Assembly (NCBI GenBank): GCA_937128795.1 | Contig: CAKZMQ010000001.1 | Span: forward strand, 433,285-497,284 | Direction of reading: 5' to 3' | DNA from: an uncultured Solirubrobacterales bacterium | GTDB lineage: Bacteria; Actinomycetota; Thermoleophilia; Solirubrobacterales; JACPNS01 | DNA length: 64,000 bases | In this document: positions 27,775 through 38,249 of the stretch, one piece after another | How positions within the stretch are numbered: the first letter of the stretch is position 1 | How the letters are laid out: each line of letters starts with the position of its first letter | The notes under the pieces: generated by a model | Database searches by the model: none | What the model was told of the DNA's origin: nothing | Seen by the model: only the letters and a program-made list of their open reading frames with translations | Translations under genes and position numbers: made by a program

Positions 27775-29322
27775 TTGACCGACGCAGCTGCCAACCGAGG
27801 CGAAGTTCTGCTCAATCCGAATCCAAACGCATCGATCAGCTCGGTTGCGGTGTCGGTTGGTCTAATGGCGACCACGGTGCTCGGCGCGCTCCAGGCCGTC
27901 GTGCTCGTGGCAGTGATTGGGAGTGGCTACGAAACAGACGCGTTCCTGGCTGCGTACGCGTTGTACTACGCGTTGATCATCGTTGCGGCCTCGGTGCGCG
28001 CACCTTTTGTCTCGCGTCTCGGATCGATTGAATCAGCGCCGGACCTGGTGACAGCATCCCGGGACCTACTCACGCGCGGGCTCACAGTGAGCATCGCTCT
28101 CGCGGTGTTTCTGCTGGCGCTGGCGCCGATCGCCGGATATCTCGTAACCCACGCCGGCGGCTGGCGCTCGCAGCAGATCGCCATCGTCAGCCTGCTCATC
28201 CTCGTTCCAGCTGGCGCGATGCATCTGTTCGCAACCTCCGCCGCCGCAGTTCTCAACTCGGCGAGGCGTTTCGAGTTCTCGGCTTTGTTGTACGGGGTAT
28301 CGAGCGTCGTCTCGATCGTCGCCGCATTCGTACTGCTTGAGACCATCGGCATCCTCGGCGCACCGCTGGGAATGCTGATCGGCGCGCTGGCGCTCGCGAG
28401 CGGCCACGCGCTCTACTTGCGGCGATTCGACGTCAAGGCGACGATCAGCGGCTCGGTCGTGCGCGACGCTCCGACGCGGAGGATCGCGTATGAGGTGGTT
28501 GCGAACTCAAGCCTCGGTATGTCGATCCAGTTGGGTCTGGCGGTGGCGCTGGCGGTCGTCGGCACGCTCGGTCGAGAGGGATTGGTGACCGACTATTCAT
28601 ATGGGTACTTCCTCGTCCTCGCGATGACGGGATTCACATCAGTCGCCCTCAACACTGTGATCCTGCCGGACGTGGTCAGAGAGGCCGCACGCCGGGGCTT
28701 GGCCGGCGCACGCGAACGGATCATTGCCGTTGCACCGTTCACGCTCGGAGTAGTCGTGCTTGTGATCGCAGCGCTGTTCACCTTCGGCGAGCCGCTGCTG
28801 GCGTGGGCCGCGGGACCGCTGCTGCCCGATGAAGAGATCGACGTCGTGTACACGGTCGCAACGATCTTTTCCGTCGCGGCGCTCGGCCAGATGCTCCTGC
28901 ACAATGGCTCGACCGCCGTGATCTCGATGCAACGCTGGGGAATCATGATGGCCGCGGCAGCAGCAGCGTTCGCACTTCAATGCGTCGCGGTGATCGCCGT
29001 CACCGGCAGCGACGTATCGACCATTGCGTGGGCCCATTCGCTCGCCCTTTTGGCCAGTGCGGCGGTGCTGTTCTCGGCAATGTTCAGGCGTCAGGCTCTG
29101 ATCGTGTTGCTTCTCTCACTCAAACCCGTGTTGCGGCTCGCACCGTGTGCGGTCGCGTTCCCCGCCTGCCTGCTCGTGCTCGGAACTGATCCGAGCCCAG
29201 CCGTGGCGATGGCGGGGTTGGTAGGTTCAACGCTCGTCTACATCGTGTTGGCAGCGGCGCTGAATCCGCAGCTGCGGACGGGATTCTCAGCCCTGAGAGG
29301 CACCCGGCCCGCGACCAACTGA
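27775..29322 (+). CDS. Lipid II / oligosaccharide flippase-like polytopic membrane protein (MurJ/Wzx-like)
   Basis: TTG start after the upstream TGA; about 14 hydrophobic segments, YETDAFLAAYALYYALIIVAASVRAPFVSRLG. Confidence 0.75.
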   Translation: MTDAAANRGEVLLNPNPNASISSVAVSVGLMATTVLGALQAVVLVAVIGSGYETDAFLAAYALYYALIIVAASVRAPFVSRLGSIESAPDLVTASRDLLTRGLTVSIALAVFLLALAPIAGYLVTHAGGWRSQQIAIVSLLILVPAGAMHLFATSAAAVLNSARRFEFSALLYGVSSVVSIVAAFVLLETIGILGAPLGMLIGALALASGHALYLRRFDVKATISGSVVRDAPTRRIAYEVVANSSLGMSIQLGLAVALAVVGTLGREGLVTDYSYGYFLVLAMTGFTSVALNTVILPDVVREAARRGLAGARERIIAVAPFTLGVVVLVIAALFTFGEPLLAWAAGPLLPDEEIDVVYTVATIFSVAALGQMLLHNGSTAVISMQRWGIMMAAAAAAFALQCVAVIAVTGSDVSTIAWAHSLALLASAAVLFSAMFRRQALIVLLLSLKPVLRLAPCAVAFPACLLVLGTDPSPAVAMAGLVGSTLVYIVLAAALNPQLRTGFSALRGTRPATN

Positions 29323-29333
29323 AAGGTTTATCT

Positions 29334-30077
29334 GTGGCCAAAGCCGGCGAAAAGCAGTACTTCGATCTGATCGGAGAGGAGGGAGTCGTCGACTCACTCA
29401 ACAAGCCGTTCAGCGAAGCCGAACGCGGGCTTTATCTGGCGCGAATCGGCGCGATCATGACGATGTTGCCGCCGCCGCCGGCGAAAGTTCTCGACCTCGG
29501 TTGCGGTACCGGGTGGACGAGCGTGTTCTATGCGCGATCGGGCTACGAAGTGGTCGGCCAGGACATCGCCGAAAACGCGATCGAACACGCGACGCGGTTC
29601 GCCGACGAGAACGGGATCGAAAACGTGACGTTCGTCGCCAGCGACTACGAGGACTTGGACGGCGAGGCAACGTTTGACGCGGCAGTGTTCTTCGACTCCC
29701 TTCATCACGCCGAAGACGAGTACGCAGCACTGGCCAGCGCCTATCGCATGCTCAGGCCCGGTGGAATCTGTCTCACCTGCGAACCGGGCGTGAACCACGG
29801 CGACGCGCCCGGCTCGATCGAGGCCGTTGAACGGTACGGCGTCACCGAAAAGGACATGCCACCGAAAACGATCGCCAAGGCAGCGCGCGCGGCTGGCTTC
29901 AGGCAGACGAAGTTCTTCCCCGATCCACTCCTGCTGAACCAGCTCGCATTCGAGACGACACCGAAGGTGACCTGGAAGCAGCGCCTCGTGGGAATTGCGC
30001 CGGTTCGCGCGCTCGCGATCGTCTACGCGACCACATTTCATCGCCGCAACAGTGGCATCGCGCAGCTCGTCAAATGA
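29334..30077 (+). CDS. Class I SAM-dependent methyltransferase
   Basis: VLDLGCGTGWTSVFYARSGYEVVGQDIAENAIEHA; FDSLHHAED; LRPGGICL. Confidence 0.88.
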   Translation: MAKAGEKQYFDLIGEEGVVDSLNKPFSEAERGLYLARIGAIMTMLPPPPAKVLDLGCGTGWTSVFYARSGYEVVGQDIAENAIEHATRFADENGIENVTFVASDYEDLDGEATFDAAVFFDSLHHAEDEYAALASAYRMLRPGGICLTCEPGVNHGDAPGSIEAVERYGVTEKDMPPKTIAKAARAAGFRQTKFFPDPLLLNQLAFETTPKVTWKQRLVGIAPVRALAIVYATTFHRRNSGIAQLVK

Positions 30078-30099
30078 CGCACTGCGACGGCCGAGCCGA

Positions 30100-31329
30100 C
30101 TACTTGCGAGAGTTGGCGATAACCCGCTCGAACAGATTGAGCATGTTCTCTGCGTAGGCGCGATTGTTGAGATTCTCGCGAACCCATTCTCGCGTTGACT
30201 CGACGTCAAAGTCGCCTGGGTTGGTCTCGACGCGCGTTATCGCCTCGGCAAGCTGATCCGGAGCGAGCGCGTCCACGAGCTGCACCCCAGCTTTTCCTTC
30301 GAGCACCTCGTGAACACCCGCGCCTCGCGAAACGACCACGGGCGTGCGCGCGGCAATTGCTTCGAGCGGCGCAAGTCCCCATGTCTGCTTCGAGTTCGGG
30401 AACACGAACAAGTCCGCAGCCGCGTAGGCGTCAGCGAGATGGTCCTCCGAGACTGCAGCGCGAATGAGGCTGACGCGGTCCGCCAAGCCGAGTTCGGCAA
30501 TCCGCTGATCGAGGTGATCGGCGTAACCGGGGTTGATGTGATCTGAGCCGATGATTCGCGTCTTCGCGTACGAGCGGGGACCGAGCGATGCGACCGCATC
30601 GATCAAGTCGTCGAACCGTCGCATCGGCATGAGTATGCCGACGCCCAGTACGACGAAGTCATCCTCGGGAATCCCGAGCCGCGCACGCGCCTCGGCCTTC
30701 GACCGCGCCGAGTAAAAATGCGGAGCCGGACCGCTGCGAATGATTTCGGCGTCGCGTCGATAACAACGCCTGACCATCCGCCGGTTGCGTTGGTCGAGGA
30801 CGACGATCGAGTCGGCCGATCGAGCCGCGCGCGCATCGGGGGCAGATACAACGGCACGCAGCGCGCGTTGGAGAATGGACATCGGCTCGACTGGGGTCTC
30901 GTCGGGGATCAGCGCGAACTCGAACACCGTGTAGTCATTGCGCGTCCAGACCAGCGGAACGCCCAGCTTGCGCGCGGCGATCCGGCCGGCGTGGATCGCC
31001 GGAAACTCATGCGCGTTGATCACGTCGACGTCCGCGGGGATGATCTTCGCGAGCTGCGGCATCTGTCGCCAGATCTGTTTGAGCGCGCGGCGCGCGCCGA
31101 CTGGGATCGAATATGGACCCTGCTCGACGCTGCGAAGCTCGAAGCCGTCGCTGGCACCGGTGAAGGCATCGTCGAAGTCGTGGTCGTGGATGCAGACGGT
31201 GGCTTCGTGGCCCAGATCGGTGAGATTGCGGGCAAGCTCGGTCATCTGGCGGACGCCACCACCACCTCCGGCCGGCCCGCCGAAATGCGTATGGAGGAGC
31301 GCGATCTTCACGGGTTGGTCACAGTACAC
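30100..31329 (-). CDS. GT4 family glycosyltransferase
   Basis: VKIALLHTHFGGPAGGGGGVRQMTELARNL; LFVFPNSKQTWGLAPLEAIAARTPVVVSRGAGVHEVL. Confidence 0.9.
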   Translation of the reverse strand: MYCDQPVKIALLHTHFGGPAGGGGGVRQMTELARNLTDLGHEATVCIHDHDFDDAFTGASDGFELRSVEQGPYSIPVGARRALKQIWRQMPQLAKIIPADVDVINAHEFPAIHAGRIAARKLGVPLVWTRNDYTVFEFALIPDETPVEPMSILQRALRAVVSAPDARAARSADSIVVLDQRNRRMVRRCYRRDAEIIRSGPAPHFYSARSKAEARARLGIPEDDFVVLGVGILMPMRRFDDLIDAVASLGPRSYAKTRIIGSDHINPGYADHLDQRIAELGLADRVSLIRAAVSEDHLADAYAAADLFVFPNSKQTWGLAPLEAIAARTPVVVSRGAGVHEVLEGKAGVQLVDALAPDQLAEAITRVETNPGDFDVESTREWVRENLNNRAYAENMLNLFERVIANSRK

Positions 31330-31407
31330 GCTCGATTTCGGGCCGCTCGGCCATGCGTTACGTTTCCCCCGACCAGCTCGCCGTCAACGGCTTGACTGGC
31401 CGGAACC

Positions 31408-32553
31408 ATGGAACGGGACGACACCAACGCCGATTCGAACAGCTCGCCGCTTCGAGTCGCCATCGAACTGACCGCCCTCGAACTTGATCGCGGCGGCACG
31501 GCCCGGGCGATCGACCAACTCCTGCCGCTGCTCCATGCCGACCCGAGGGTCGACATCGTCGAGTTCAGCCACGATGGCAGCGTTCCGAATTCAGCTCTCG
31601 GCCGACTCTGGCGAGGGCTTGCGCGCGAGCTTCATTTCCTGCCCCGCGAGCTGCCGCGGCGCATTCGCAAGGAGGGAGTCGATCTACTCCACTGCCCGTC
31701 GTCGCTGGTGCCCGGAGCGCTTGACGTGCCGGTCGTGATCACGCTCTATGACGTGCTCGCGTGGGACCACCCCGAGTGGCTGTACCGGGCAAATGTTGCA
31801 CAGATCAAGCTGCGGATGCCCAAGGCGATCGCTCGCGGTGCCCACGTGATCACTTCGTCGCACTATTCGAAACGTCGGATCATCGAGGTTTTTGGCATTC
31901 CGGAAGACCGCGTTTCGGTCACCGTGCTCGGACTAGACGGGCGGTTCAGCGCAGAGCCGGGAGCCGACGACAGCGCGACCCGATCGCGGATGGCAATCGA
32001 GCGGCCGTACCTGCTCACGGTCGGCACATTGCAGCCACGCAAAAACGTCGAAGCCGCGATCGCCGGGTTCGAGTTGCTGGCCGATGCGCATCCCGATCTG
32101 GACCTCGTTCTCGTTGGCGCGAGGGGTTGGGATGATTCCGCGTTGATCGCGCGTATCGAGCAGTCGCCCGTCAAAGAGCGCGTGCGAATCCTCGGCCGCG
32201 TCACCGACGAAGAGCTGCTCACCCTTTATCGCGGCGCTGAGTGTTTTGTGTTTCCGTCGCGCTATGAGGGCTTCGGTTTTCCGCCGCTTGAGGCGATGGC
32301 CTGTGGCGTGCCGGTGGTCAGCAGCGGTGCGACCAGTCTCGCGGAGATCGTCGAAGGCGTTGGCATCGTGATCGATCCGGATGCTCCGCAGGAGATTGCC
32401 GACGCGGTCGTCGGGATTCTCGAAGACCCGGCGCTGCGCGAGCGGATGATTGCGGCGGGCGTCAAGCACGCATCCACGTTCACTTGGAAGCGCTGCGCGG
32501 ATGAGACGATCGAGGTTTACGAGAGGGTCGCGGAGTTCGCGAGTCGCAAGTAG
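31408..32553 (+). CDS. GT4 family glycosyltransferase
   Basis: LTVGTLQPRKNVEAAIAGF; CFVFPSRYEGFGFPPLEAMACGVPVVSSGATSLAEIV. Confidence 0.92.
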   Translation: MERDDTNADSNSSPLRVAIELTALELDRGGTARAIDQLLPLLHADPRVDIVEFSHDGSVPNSALGRLWRGLARELHFLPRELPRRIRKEGVDLLHCPSSLVPGALDVPVVITLYDVLAWDHPEWLYRANVAQIKLRMPKAIARGAHVITSSHYSKRRIIEVFGIPEDRVSVTVLGLDGRFSAEPGADDSATRSRMAIERPYLLTVGTLQPRKNVEAAIAGFELLADAHPDLDLVLVGARGWDDSALIARIEQSPVKERVRILGRVTDEELLTLYRGAECFVFPSRYEGFGFPPLEAMACGVPVVSSGATSLAEIVEGVGIVIDPDAPQEIADAVVGILEDPALRERMIAAGVKHASTFTWKRCADETIEVYERVAEFASRK

Positions 32554-33374
32554 GCGACGCCCGCTGCGTCTTTGCCCAGCGCACGGATCGCTGCGTCAGA
32601 TTGTGAAACGTCGATCGTTCTCGGAAACCAGACTCGGAGCAACCCGCCGAACACGTAGCTGAACGGTGCCAGCGAGTAGAACCGCTGCTGGATTCTCGGG
32701 CGGGTCTGCACGGCGTACTCGGCTTCGGTGAGCGTCCATCCGGCTTGCTCGACGAGTGCGTTCAACTCTTCAGGCGCGTAGACATGTTCGAAGAACACGC
32801 CTTGCTCATCCTCGTCGCTCGCCTCGCCGTAGATCAGGTGGTCGACGTACACATCGCGAGCCTCCGCGCTCACCATCGTGGTCAGGTGCAGCACACCACC
32901 CGGCTTGACGACCCGGCGCATCTGCTCGAGCGCGATCAGGTCCTTGCCGGGCCCGATGTGCTCGAGCACCGAAACACACAACGCGCCGTCGAATCGGTCG
33001 TCGTCAAAGGTGGGATCGGTTGCGTCCTCGACCTGCAACTGCAGGTTCGGATCGATCGCTGACCAGGCTTCGAGTTCTGCGGAGAACAGGTCCGTACCGA
33101 TCCAGTCGCCATTTCCCTCGCGCCGCAGAAGCGACGTCAGCAGCTTCGGACTCGAGACGTCCAGCCAATCGCCCTCGTACCGCTCGTCGGCGAGCTTGCC
33201 CATCTCGTAGTAACGCCAGGGATCCATTGGCACCAACAAACGCTGCAGACCGGCCTTCTTTCCCGGCCAGCCGCGGCGCGCGGCGCGAAGCAACCAGCCG
33301 AAGCCCAACCGGTAGCTGTGCCACCAAAGGCGCTTGTATCCGGGTTTTGTCGTCTGAGCCGAGGCGCTGGACAT
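32517..33374 (-). CDS. SAM-dependent methyltransferase
   Basis: [58 protein letters not shown]. Confidence 0.82.
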   Translation of the reverse strand: MSSASAQTTKPGYKRLWWHSYRLGFGWLLRAARRGWPGKKAGLQRLLVPMDPWRYYEMGKLADERYEGDWLDVSSPKLLTSLLRREGNGDWIGTDLFSAELEAWSAIDPNLQLQVEDATDPTFDDDRFDGALCVSVLEHIGPGKDLIALEQMRRVVKPGGVLHLTTMVSAEARDVYVDHLIYGEASDEDEQGVFFEHVYAPEELNALVEQAGWTLTEAEYAVQTRPRIQQRFYSLAPFSYVFGGLLRVWFPRTIDVSQSDAAIRALGKDAAGVAYLRLANSATLS

Positions 33375-33508
33375 GCGGTCCCGTGAAGGTATCGCGTGAA
33401 CTTTTTCACGTCCCGTGCGGACAGTGGCCTTCGGTTATAGTCCGGCCTGCGAAATTTCGCGCGAGAAATCGCGACGGTCGAACCGAGTTTGGAGAACAAC
33501 CCGAACCC

Positions 33509-34507
33509 ATGCCCAAGACAGCGTTGATCACCGGAATCACTGGCCAGGACGGCTCATACCTCGCCGAGCTTCTGCTCGAAAAGGGCTACGAAGTGCACGG
33601 GCTGGTTCGACGCTCGAGCTCGTTCAACACGCAGCGCATCGATCACCTCTATCAAGACGTCCACGAGGACGACATCCGTTTGCAGCTGCACTTCGGCGAT
33701 CTCAACGACGCGTCGTCGTTGAACCGGGTCATCGAGAAGGTCGCGCCCGACGAGATCTACAACCTCGCCGCCCAATCGCACGTCAAGGTCAGCTTCGAGG
33801 TACCCGAGTACACGGCGGAGATCACCGGCGTCGGCACGCTGCGTCTGCTTGAAGCGATCCGCGAGACCGAGGTGCCGGCGCGTTTCTATCAGGCATCCTC
33901 GAGCGAGATGTTCGGGATGGTGCAGGCCGTGCCGCAATCCGAGGCGACGCCGTTCTACCCGCGCAGCCCCTACGGCGTCGCGAAGGTCTACTCATACTGG
34001 ATCGTCACCAACTACCGCGAGGCCTACGGCATCCATGCCAGCAACGGGATCCTCTTCAACCACGAATCGCCGCGCCGCGGCGAGACCTTCGTGACGCGCA
34101 AGATCACCCGTGCAGTGGCCAACATCAAGGCCGGCCTTCAGGACAAGCTCTACCTCGGCAACCTCGACGCCAAGCGCGACTGGGGTTTTGCCAAGGACTA
34201 CGTCGAGGCTCAGTGGCTGATGCTGCAGCAGGACGAACCGGAAGACTTCGTGATCGCCACCGGCCAGACACACACCGTTGGCGAATTCGCCGAGCGCGCC
34301 TTCGCCCGCGTTGGGCTGAACTCTGCCGACCACGTTGAGATCGACCCGCGCTACTACCGACCGACCGAGGTCGACCTGCTGATCGGTGACGCCTCGAAGG
34401 CGAAGGAGAAGCTCGGCTGGGAGCCCAAAGTCAGCTTCGAGGAACTCGTCGATCTTATGGTCGACGCCGACGTCGAAGATCTCGAGAAACGCCGCAAAGG
34501 GTTTTGA
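33509..34507 (+). CDS. gmd: GDP-mannose 4,6-dehydratase
   Basis: [80 protein letters not shown]. Start revised from 33020. Confidence 0.97.
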   Translation: MPKTALITGITGQDGSYLAELLLEKGYEVHGLVRRSSSFNTQRIDHLYQDVHEDDIRLQLHFGDLNDASSLNRVIEKVAPDEIYNLAAQSHVKVSFEVPEYTAEITGVGTLRLLEAIRETEVPARFYQASSSEMFGMVQAVPQSEATPFYPRSPYGVAKVYSYWIVTNYREAYGIHASNGILFNHESPRRGETFVTRKITRAVANIKAGLQDKLYLGNLDAKRDWGFAKDYVEAQWLMLQQDEPEDFVIATGQTHTVGEFAERAFARVGLNSADHVEIDPRYYRPTEVDLLIGDASKAKEKLGWEPKVSFEELVDLMVDADVEDLEKRRKGF

Positions 34508-35307
34508 GCCAGCTGCCGACGATCTCCGTCGTGACGCCGACGTTCAACGCAGCGGCCACGATTGACGAGACGCTGGCGAGCATCCAGTCGCAGAATTACC
34601 CGGCGCTCGATCACGTGGTTGTCGACGGTGGATCGACGGACGGGACCGTTGAGATTCTTCGTCGCGAAGCCGAGGCCGGGCGACTGCGCTTTGTGAGCGA
34701 GCCCGACAACGGGCTCTCCGACGCGTTCAACAAGGGCGTGCGGATGGCGACCGGGGATGTCGTCGCTTGGCTCAATGCGGACGACACCTACGAGCCGGGC
34801 GCACTCAACGCTGTTGGCACGGCGATCGCTGCCGAGCCGTCGGCCGAGTGGGCGGTCGGTCGCTGCAAGATCATGGGCGGCGATGGGGCTGAATCGCGCA
34901 AGGCCGTGACGGCCTACAAGAACTTCCTGCTCAAGCGATTTTCGCTGGGGCTCTATCTGACCAACAACTTTGTCTCGTCGCCCGCGACGTTCGTACGCCG
35001 TAACGCGCTTGACGAGGTCGGCCTGCTCGACGAACGCTTCAAGTACAGCGCCGACTACGACCTGTGGCTGCGGCTTGCGCGGCGCGGCAAGCCCGTCTAC
35101 GTCGACGCCGACGTGGCGAAATTTCGCATGGCGGACGACTCACTGAGCATCACCGGTTTTGAAGATCAGTTCGTCGAGCATGCGCAGAACGCGAAAGACA
35201 ACGGCGAGGGACACCGCCTGGCTGTGCTTGTCAACCAGTTCATGAGCAAGGCGATCGTCTTCGTCTATCGCTCAATCATGCGCTGGCGGCGGTTTCGTGG
35301 CGCCTGA
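34504..35307 (+). CDS. GT2 family glycosyltransferase
   Basis: [56 protein letters not shown]. Confidence 0.92.
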   Translation: MSQLPTISVVTPTFNAAATIDETLASIQSQNYPALDHVVVDGGSTDGTVEILRREAEAGRLRFVSEPDNGLSDAFNKGVRMATGDVVAWLNADDTYEPGALNAVGTAIAAEPSAEWAVGRCKIMGGDGAESRKAVTAYKNFLLKRFSLGLYLTNNFVSSPATFVRRNALDEVGLLDERFKYSADYDLWLRLARRGKPVYVDADVAKFRMADDSLSITGFEDQFVEHAQNAKDNGEGHRLAVLVNQFMSKAIVFVYRSIMRWRRFRGA

Positions 35308-36813
35308 AGCAGCGCGATCCACCGTGGAATCCTCGGCACCGGACCTCGCCAAAAGAATCGTCAAGTGCAGCACCGCTGCGGCGCCGATGAACGCGAAGCC
35401 ATCTACCAATCGGTCTGAAGAAGAAGCCAAGTGCGAGCCGAGCTCGGTCGGCGCCACCACGTAGCCCCAGATGATCGCCGCCAGCGTCAACACTCCCGCG
35501 AGTCCGTAAAACGTCGCAATTCGGCGGCCGACGCCAACGATCAGACATACCAACACGATCGCGACGGCGAGCGTCGGGATGAAGTTCCAGACGCCTGGCT
35601 GTACCAACTGGTTGACGACCGACCCAACTGACGGTTGAACGCGTTCCTTCTGCTCCCAGATGTAGTCGGGCGAGAGCCCGTCGGTGATCGAAACGAGCCC
35701 GTGGACATCGTTCAGCGTGAGCCAGATCCGCCAGGGCAGGACGGCAAGCGCGGCAACAGCGGCCGCGCAGATCGCCGCCGGCTTGAACGACTGCCAGCGC
35801 GATCCATCGACCACGAACAGCCGCACGAGCAGCATCGCTCCAATCACCGCGACGGCAGTGGTCAAGCCCTCGTTTTTGACGTTTGCGGTTGCTCCGAGCA
35901 GCAGCGCGGCGATCACGAGATAGCTGCTTCGACGACTCTGCAACCACAGCGCGATACAGAACGCCGAGCCCATCGCAAACACAGCCATCGGAATATCGGC
36001 GTAGATCTGCAGCGTCTGGCGGTGAATACCCGGGGTGACGATCAGCACTCCAAGCAGCGGTGCCCAGATCGCGGCGGCCCACTCCTTGGATCCGCGAATC
36101 GCCGGCGCCGCTCTGTGTGCGAGAAATCCAGCGGCCCATAGCCCGGCCACCAAGAGGATCCAGAACTGCGCATGCAGCGCCTGCGTGTCGGGCGCGCCGG
36201 CGAAGCGGAAGAAAATCGACTCCCACACTGGAATCAGCAATGGGTAGTCGGGATGCATAAAGCGATAGTTCTCAGAGGTGAAGAACTCCTTCGGCAGCGA
36301 GTCCTCGTAAAACAACATCTGACCTTTGCGCGCCCAGATCGACCAACCGTCCCAACCGCTGACCGGCGCCTTCAACGCTGTGACGTAACCGGCGATCGCG
36401 AACAGGGCGATCACAGACACCGTCAACGCGGCGACCCACCAGGCGCTTGAACGCTCGCCTAACCACGCGCGCAGTCGAGTGAGCGAGGGTTTCGAGAACG
36501 ACGGTTTCGAGAGCGAGGGTTTCTGCACCAGCGGCAACTGCTCGGCGCGCCTGAGGCGGAGTATGGCCCCGCCGCAGGCCGCGCTCAGCACGAACGCGAC
36601 GACCAGATACACCGGTGCGCTCATTGGGACACCGAGTACGAGCAGCAGAATCGATGAAATGGTCACCATCGCCACGCCCACCAGATACGCCAATCCGATA
36701 GCCGCAACAATCTGGATCGCGCGGAACTCGATCACTCGGACGGCGGCGAGCAGAAGCAGGCCGGGTAATAGATAGAGCATCGTCACGGCGAACTGTGCGA
36801 AATCAACTCTCAT
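35272..36813 (-). CDS. Polytopic membrane protein, GT-C-like
   Basis: Many TM segments; SGWDGWSIWARKGQMLFYEDSLP, HPDYPLLIPVWESIFFRFAG. Confidence 0.65.
   Translation of the reverse strand: MRVDFAQFAVTMLYLLPGLLLLAAVRVIEFRAIQIVAAIGLAYLVGVAMVTISSILLLVLGVPMSAPVYLVVAFVLSAACGGAILRLRRAEQLPLVQKPSLSKPSFSKPSLTRLRAWLGERSSAWWVAALTVSVIALFAIAGYVTALKAPVSGWDGWSIWARKGQMLFYEDSLPKEFFTSENYRFMHPDYPLLIPVWESIFFRFAGAPDTQALHAQFWILLVAGLWAAGFLAHRAAPAIRGSKEWAAAIWAPLLGVLIVTPGIHRQTLQIYADIPMAVFAMGSAFCIALWLQSRRSSYLVIAALLLGATANVKNEGLTTAVAVIGAMLLVRLFVVDGSRWQSFKPAAICAAAVAALAVLPWRIWLTLNDVHGLVSITDGLSPDYIWEQKERVQPSVGSVVNQLVQPGVWNFIPTLAVAIVLVCLIVGVGRRIATFYGLAGVLTLAAIIWGYVVAPTELGSHLASSSDRLVDGFAFIGAAAVLHLTILLARSGAEDSTVDRAASGATKPPPAHD
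36481..36525. repeat. Three tandem 15-bp repeats inside the membrane-protein CDS
   Basis: gagcgagggtttcga / gaacgacggtttcga / gagcgagggtttctg, encoding QKPSLSKPSFSKPSL. Confidence 0.85.
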
Positions 36814-37394
36814 TGCGCACGCCTTGCGATTGCGTAGCCGGGTTCGAATTCGACCAACTCCGCGAACCGCTCACGGTCGTAGTCAACTGATTCGGGGTCG
36901 GCGTTGAAAATGACCAAGAGGTCAGCCTCCTGCTCATCCGCAAGTAGATGCGGGATCATCACGTAGGACGACCACTGTCGCACGAAAACGTCGTCGCGCG
37001 ACTCCGCTGGCGCCAGCGCGTAGCTCTGTCCGTCAGCCAGATTGGCGCGAACAAAATTCAGAAAAGGCATGTTCGCGTTGCCGAGCCTCGCATCGTGGTA
37101 CGCCGCCGCCTCGACCGTCAAATTTTTGTATCCGCTGCGTTCTGTGCTCCTGGCCGCCCAGAATCCCCACGCCTGGGTCCAGAACATGAATGTCGCGAGT
37201 ACCGCTACTGCGATACCCAACCCACCGGCATGTTGGCGAAGCGCCGCAGTGATCCGCTTGAAGAATTTTCGCGGGCCTTCCACCGGTCTCGGTTTAGGCG
37301 CTCCGATCCCCGCTGAGAGCAGCGCTCCTACGGCCAGGCCGATCATGCCGACGGCGAATATCTGCATCAACGTGGATTTGAAGAGATTCCACAT
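36810..37394 (-). CDS. Uncharacterised membrane-anchored protein
   Basis: Two TM helices then a soluble domain (LNFVRANLADGQSYALAPAESRDDVFVRQWSSYVMIPHLL); overlaps the downstream membrane protein start. Confidence 0.6.
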   Translation of the reverse strand: MWNLFKSTLMQIFAVGMIGLAVGALLSAGIGAPKPRPVEGPRKFFKRITAALRQHAGGLGIAVAVLATFMFWTQAWGFWAARSTERSGYKNLTVEAAAYHDARLGNANMPFLNFVRANLADGQSYALAPAESRDDVFVRQWSSYVMIPHLLADEQEADLLVIFNADPESVDYDRERFAELVEFEPGYAIARRAQ

Positions 37395-37523
37395 GGTCGC
37401 GAAGACTAAGCGCTCAAACGGCTGACTATGCTCTCGGCCCTCGATGTCGGGTACCGATTACTGGTCGCCGCGCAGCAAGGTTTCAGCCGTGCCGAGTCCC
37501 AGCAGATTTCCCGAAGCCCCACT

Positions 37524-38246
37524 ATGAGCCGAAGCCTCTACACCCCGATTGCCGATCCGCTCCTGACGCTGATCGTCCCCGTCTACAACGAGGAGAACTA
37601 CCTCGATGAATTGATGGATCGTCTGCTCGCGCTCGAGGTCAGGACCGAGATCCTCCTGGTCGACGACGGTTCAAAGGACGCCTCCGCTGAGATCGCCCAA
37701 CGTTGGGCGCAGTCACGTGACAACGTCCAACTGATCCAGCATGAGGTCAACCAGGGCAAGGGCGCGGCTGTCAGGACCGGCATCGCCGCCAGCACCGGCG
37801 ACGTCGTCGCGATTCAGGACGCCGACCTCGAATACGACCCGGCAAACGTCCCGCAACTGATCCGACCGATCGTCGACGGCCACGCCGACGTCGTCTATGG
37901 GTCTCGTCTCAGTGGCGGAGAGCCGCAACGCGTGCACCTCTTCTGGCACATGCTCGGCAACCGCTTCCTCTCGCTGCTGACTGGCGTGCTGTTCAACACC
38001 ACGATCAGCGACATGGAGACTGGTTACAAGGCCTTCCGTGGCGAATTGATCCGGTCGATTCCGCTGCGTTCCAACGACTTCCGGATCGAGCCCGAGATCA
38101 CCGCCAAGCTCTGCAAGCGCGATCTGAGGATCTACGAACTGCCGATCGCGTACTACGGCCGCACCTTCGCCGAGGGCAAAAAGATCACCTGGCGAGACGG
38201 ATTCGGCGCAATCGGCGCGCTCTTCCGCTTTCGCTTCTCGGACTAG
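37524..38246 (+). CDS. GT2 family glycosyltransferase (dolichyl-phosphate-mannose-synthase-like)
   Basis: LLTLIVPVYNEENYLDELMDRLL, LLVDDGSKDASAEIA, IQDADLEYDPANVPQLI. Start revised from 37428. Confidence 0.92.
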   Translation: MSRSLYTPIADPLLTLIVPVYNEENYLDELMDRLLALEVRTEILLVDDGSKDASAEIAQRWAQSRDNVQLIQHEVNQGKGAAVRTGIAASTGDVVAIQDADLEYDPANVPQLIRPIVDGHADVVYGSRLSGGEPQRVHLFWHMLGNRFLSLLTGVLFNTTISDMETGYKAFRGELIRSIPLRSNDFRIEPEITAKLCKRDLRIYELPIAYYGRTFAEGKKITWRDGFGAIGALFRFRFSD

Positions 38247-38249
38247 GCC

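Noticed and set aside
36830-36860. gggttcgaattcg resembling a tRNA T-arm
   Set aside because: Lies in a coding region and no cloverleaf partner arms were found.
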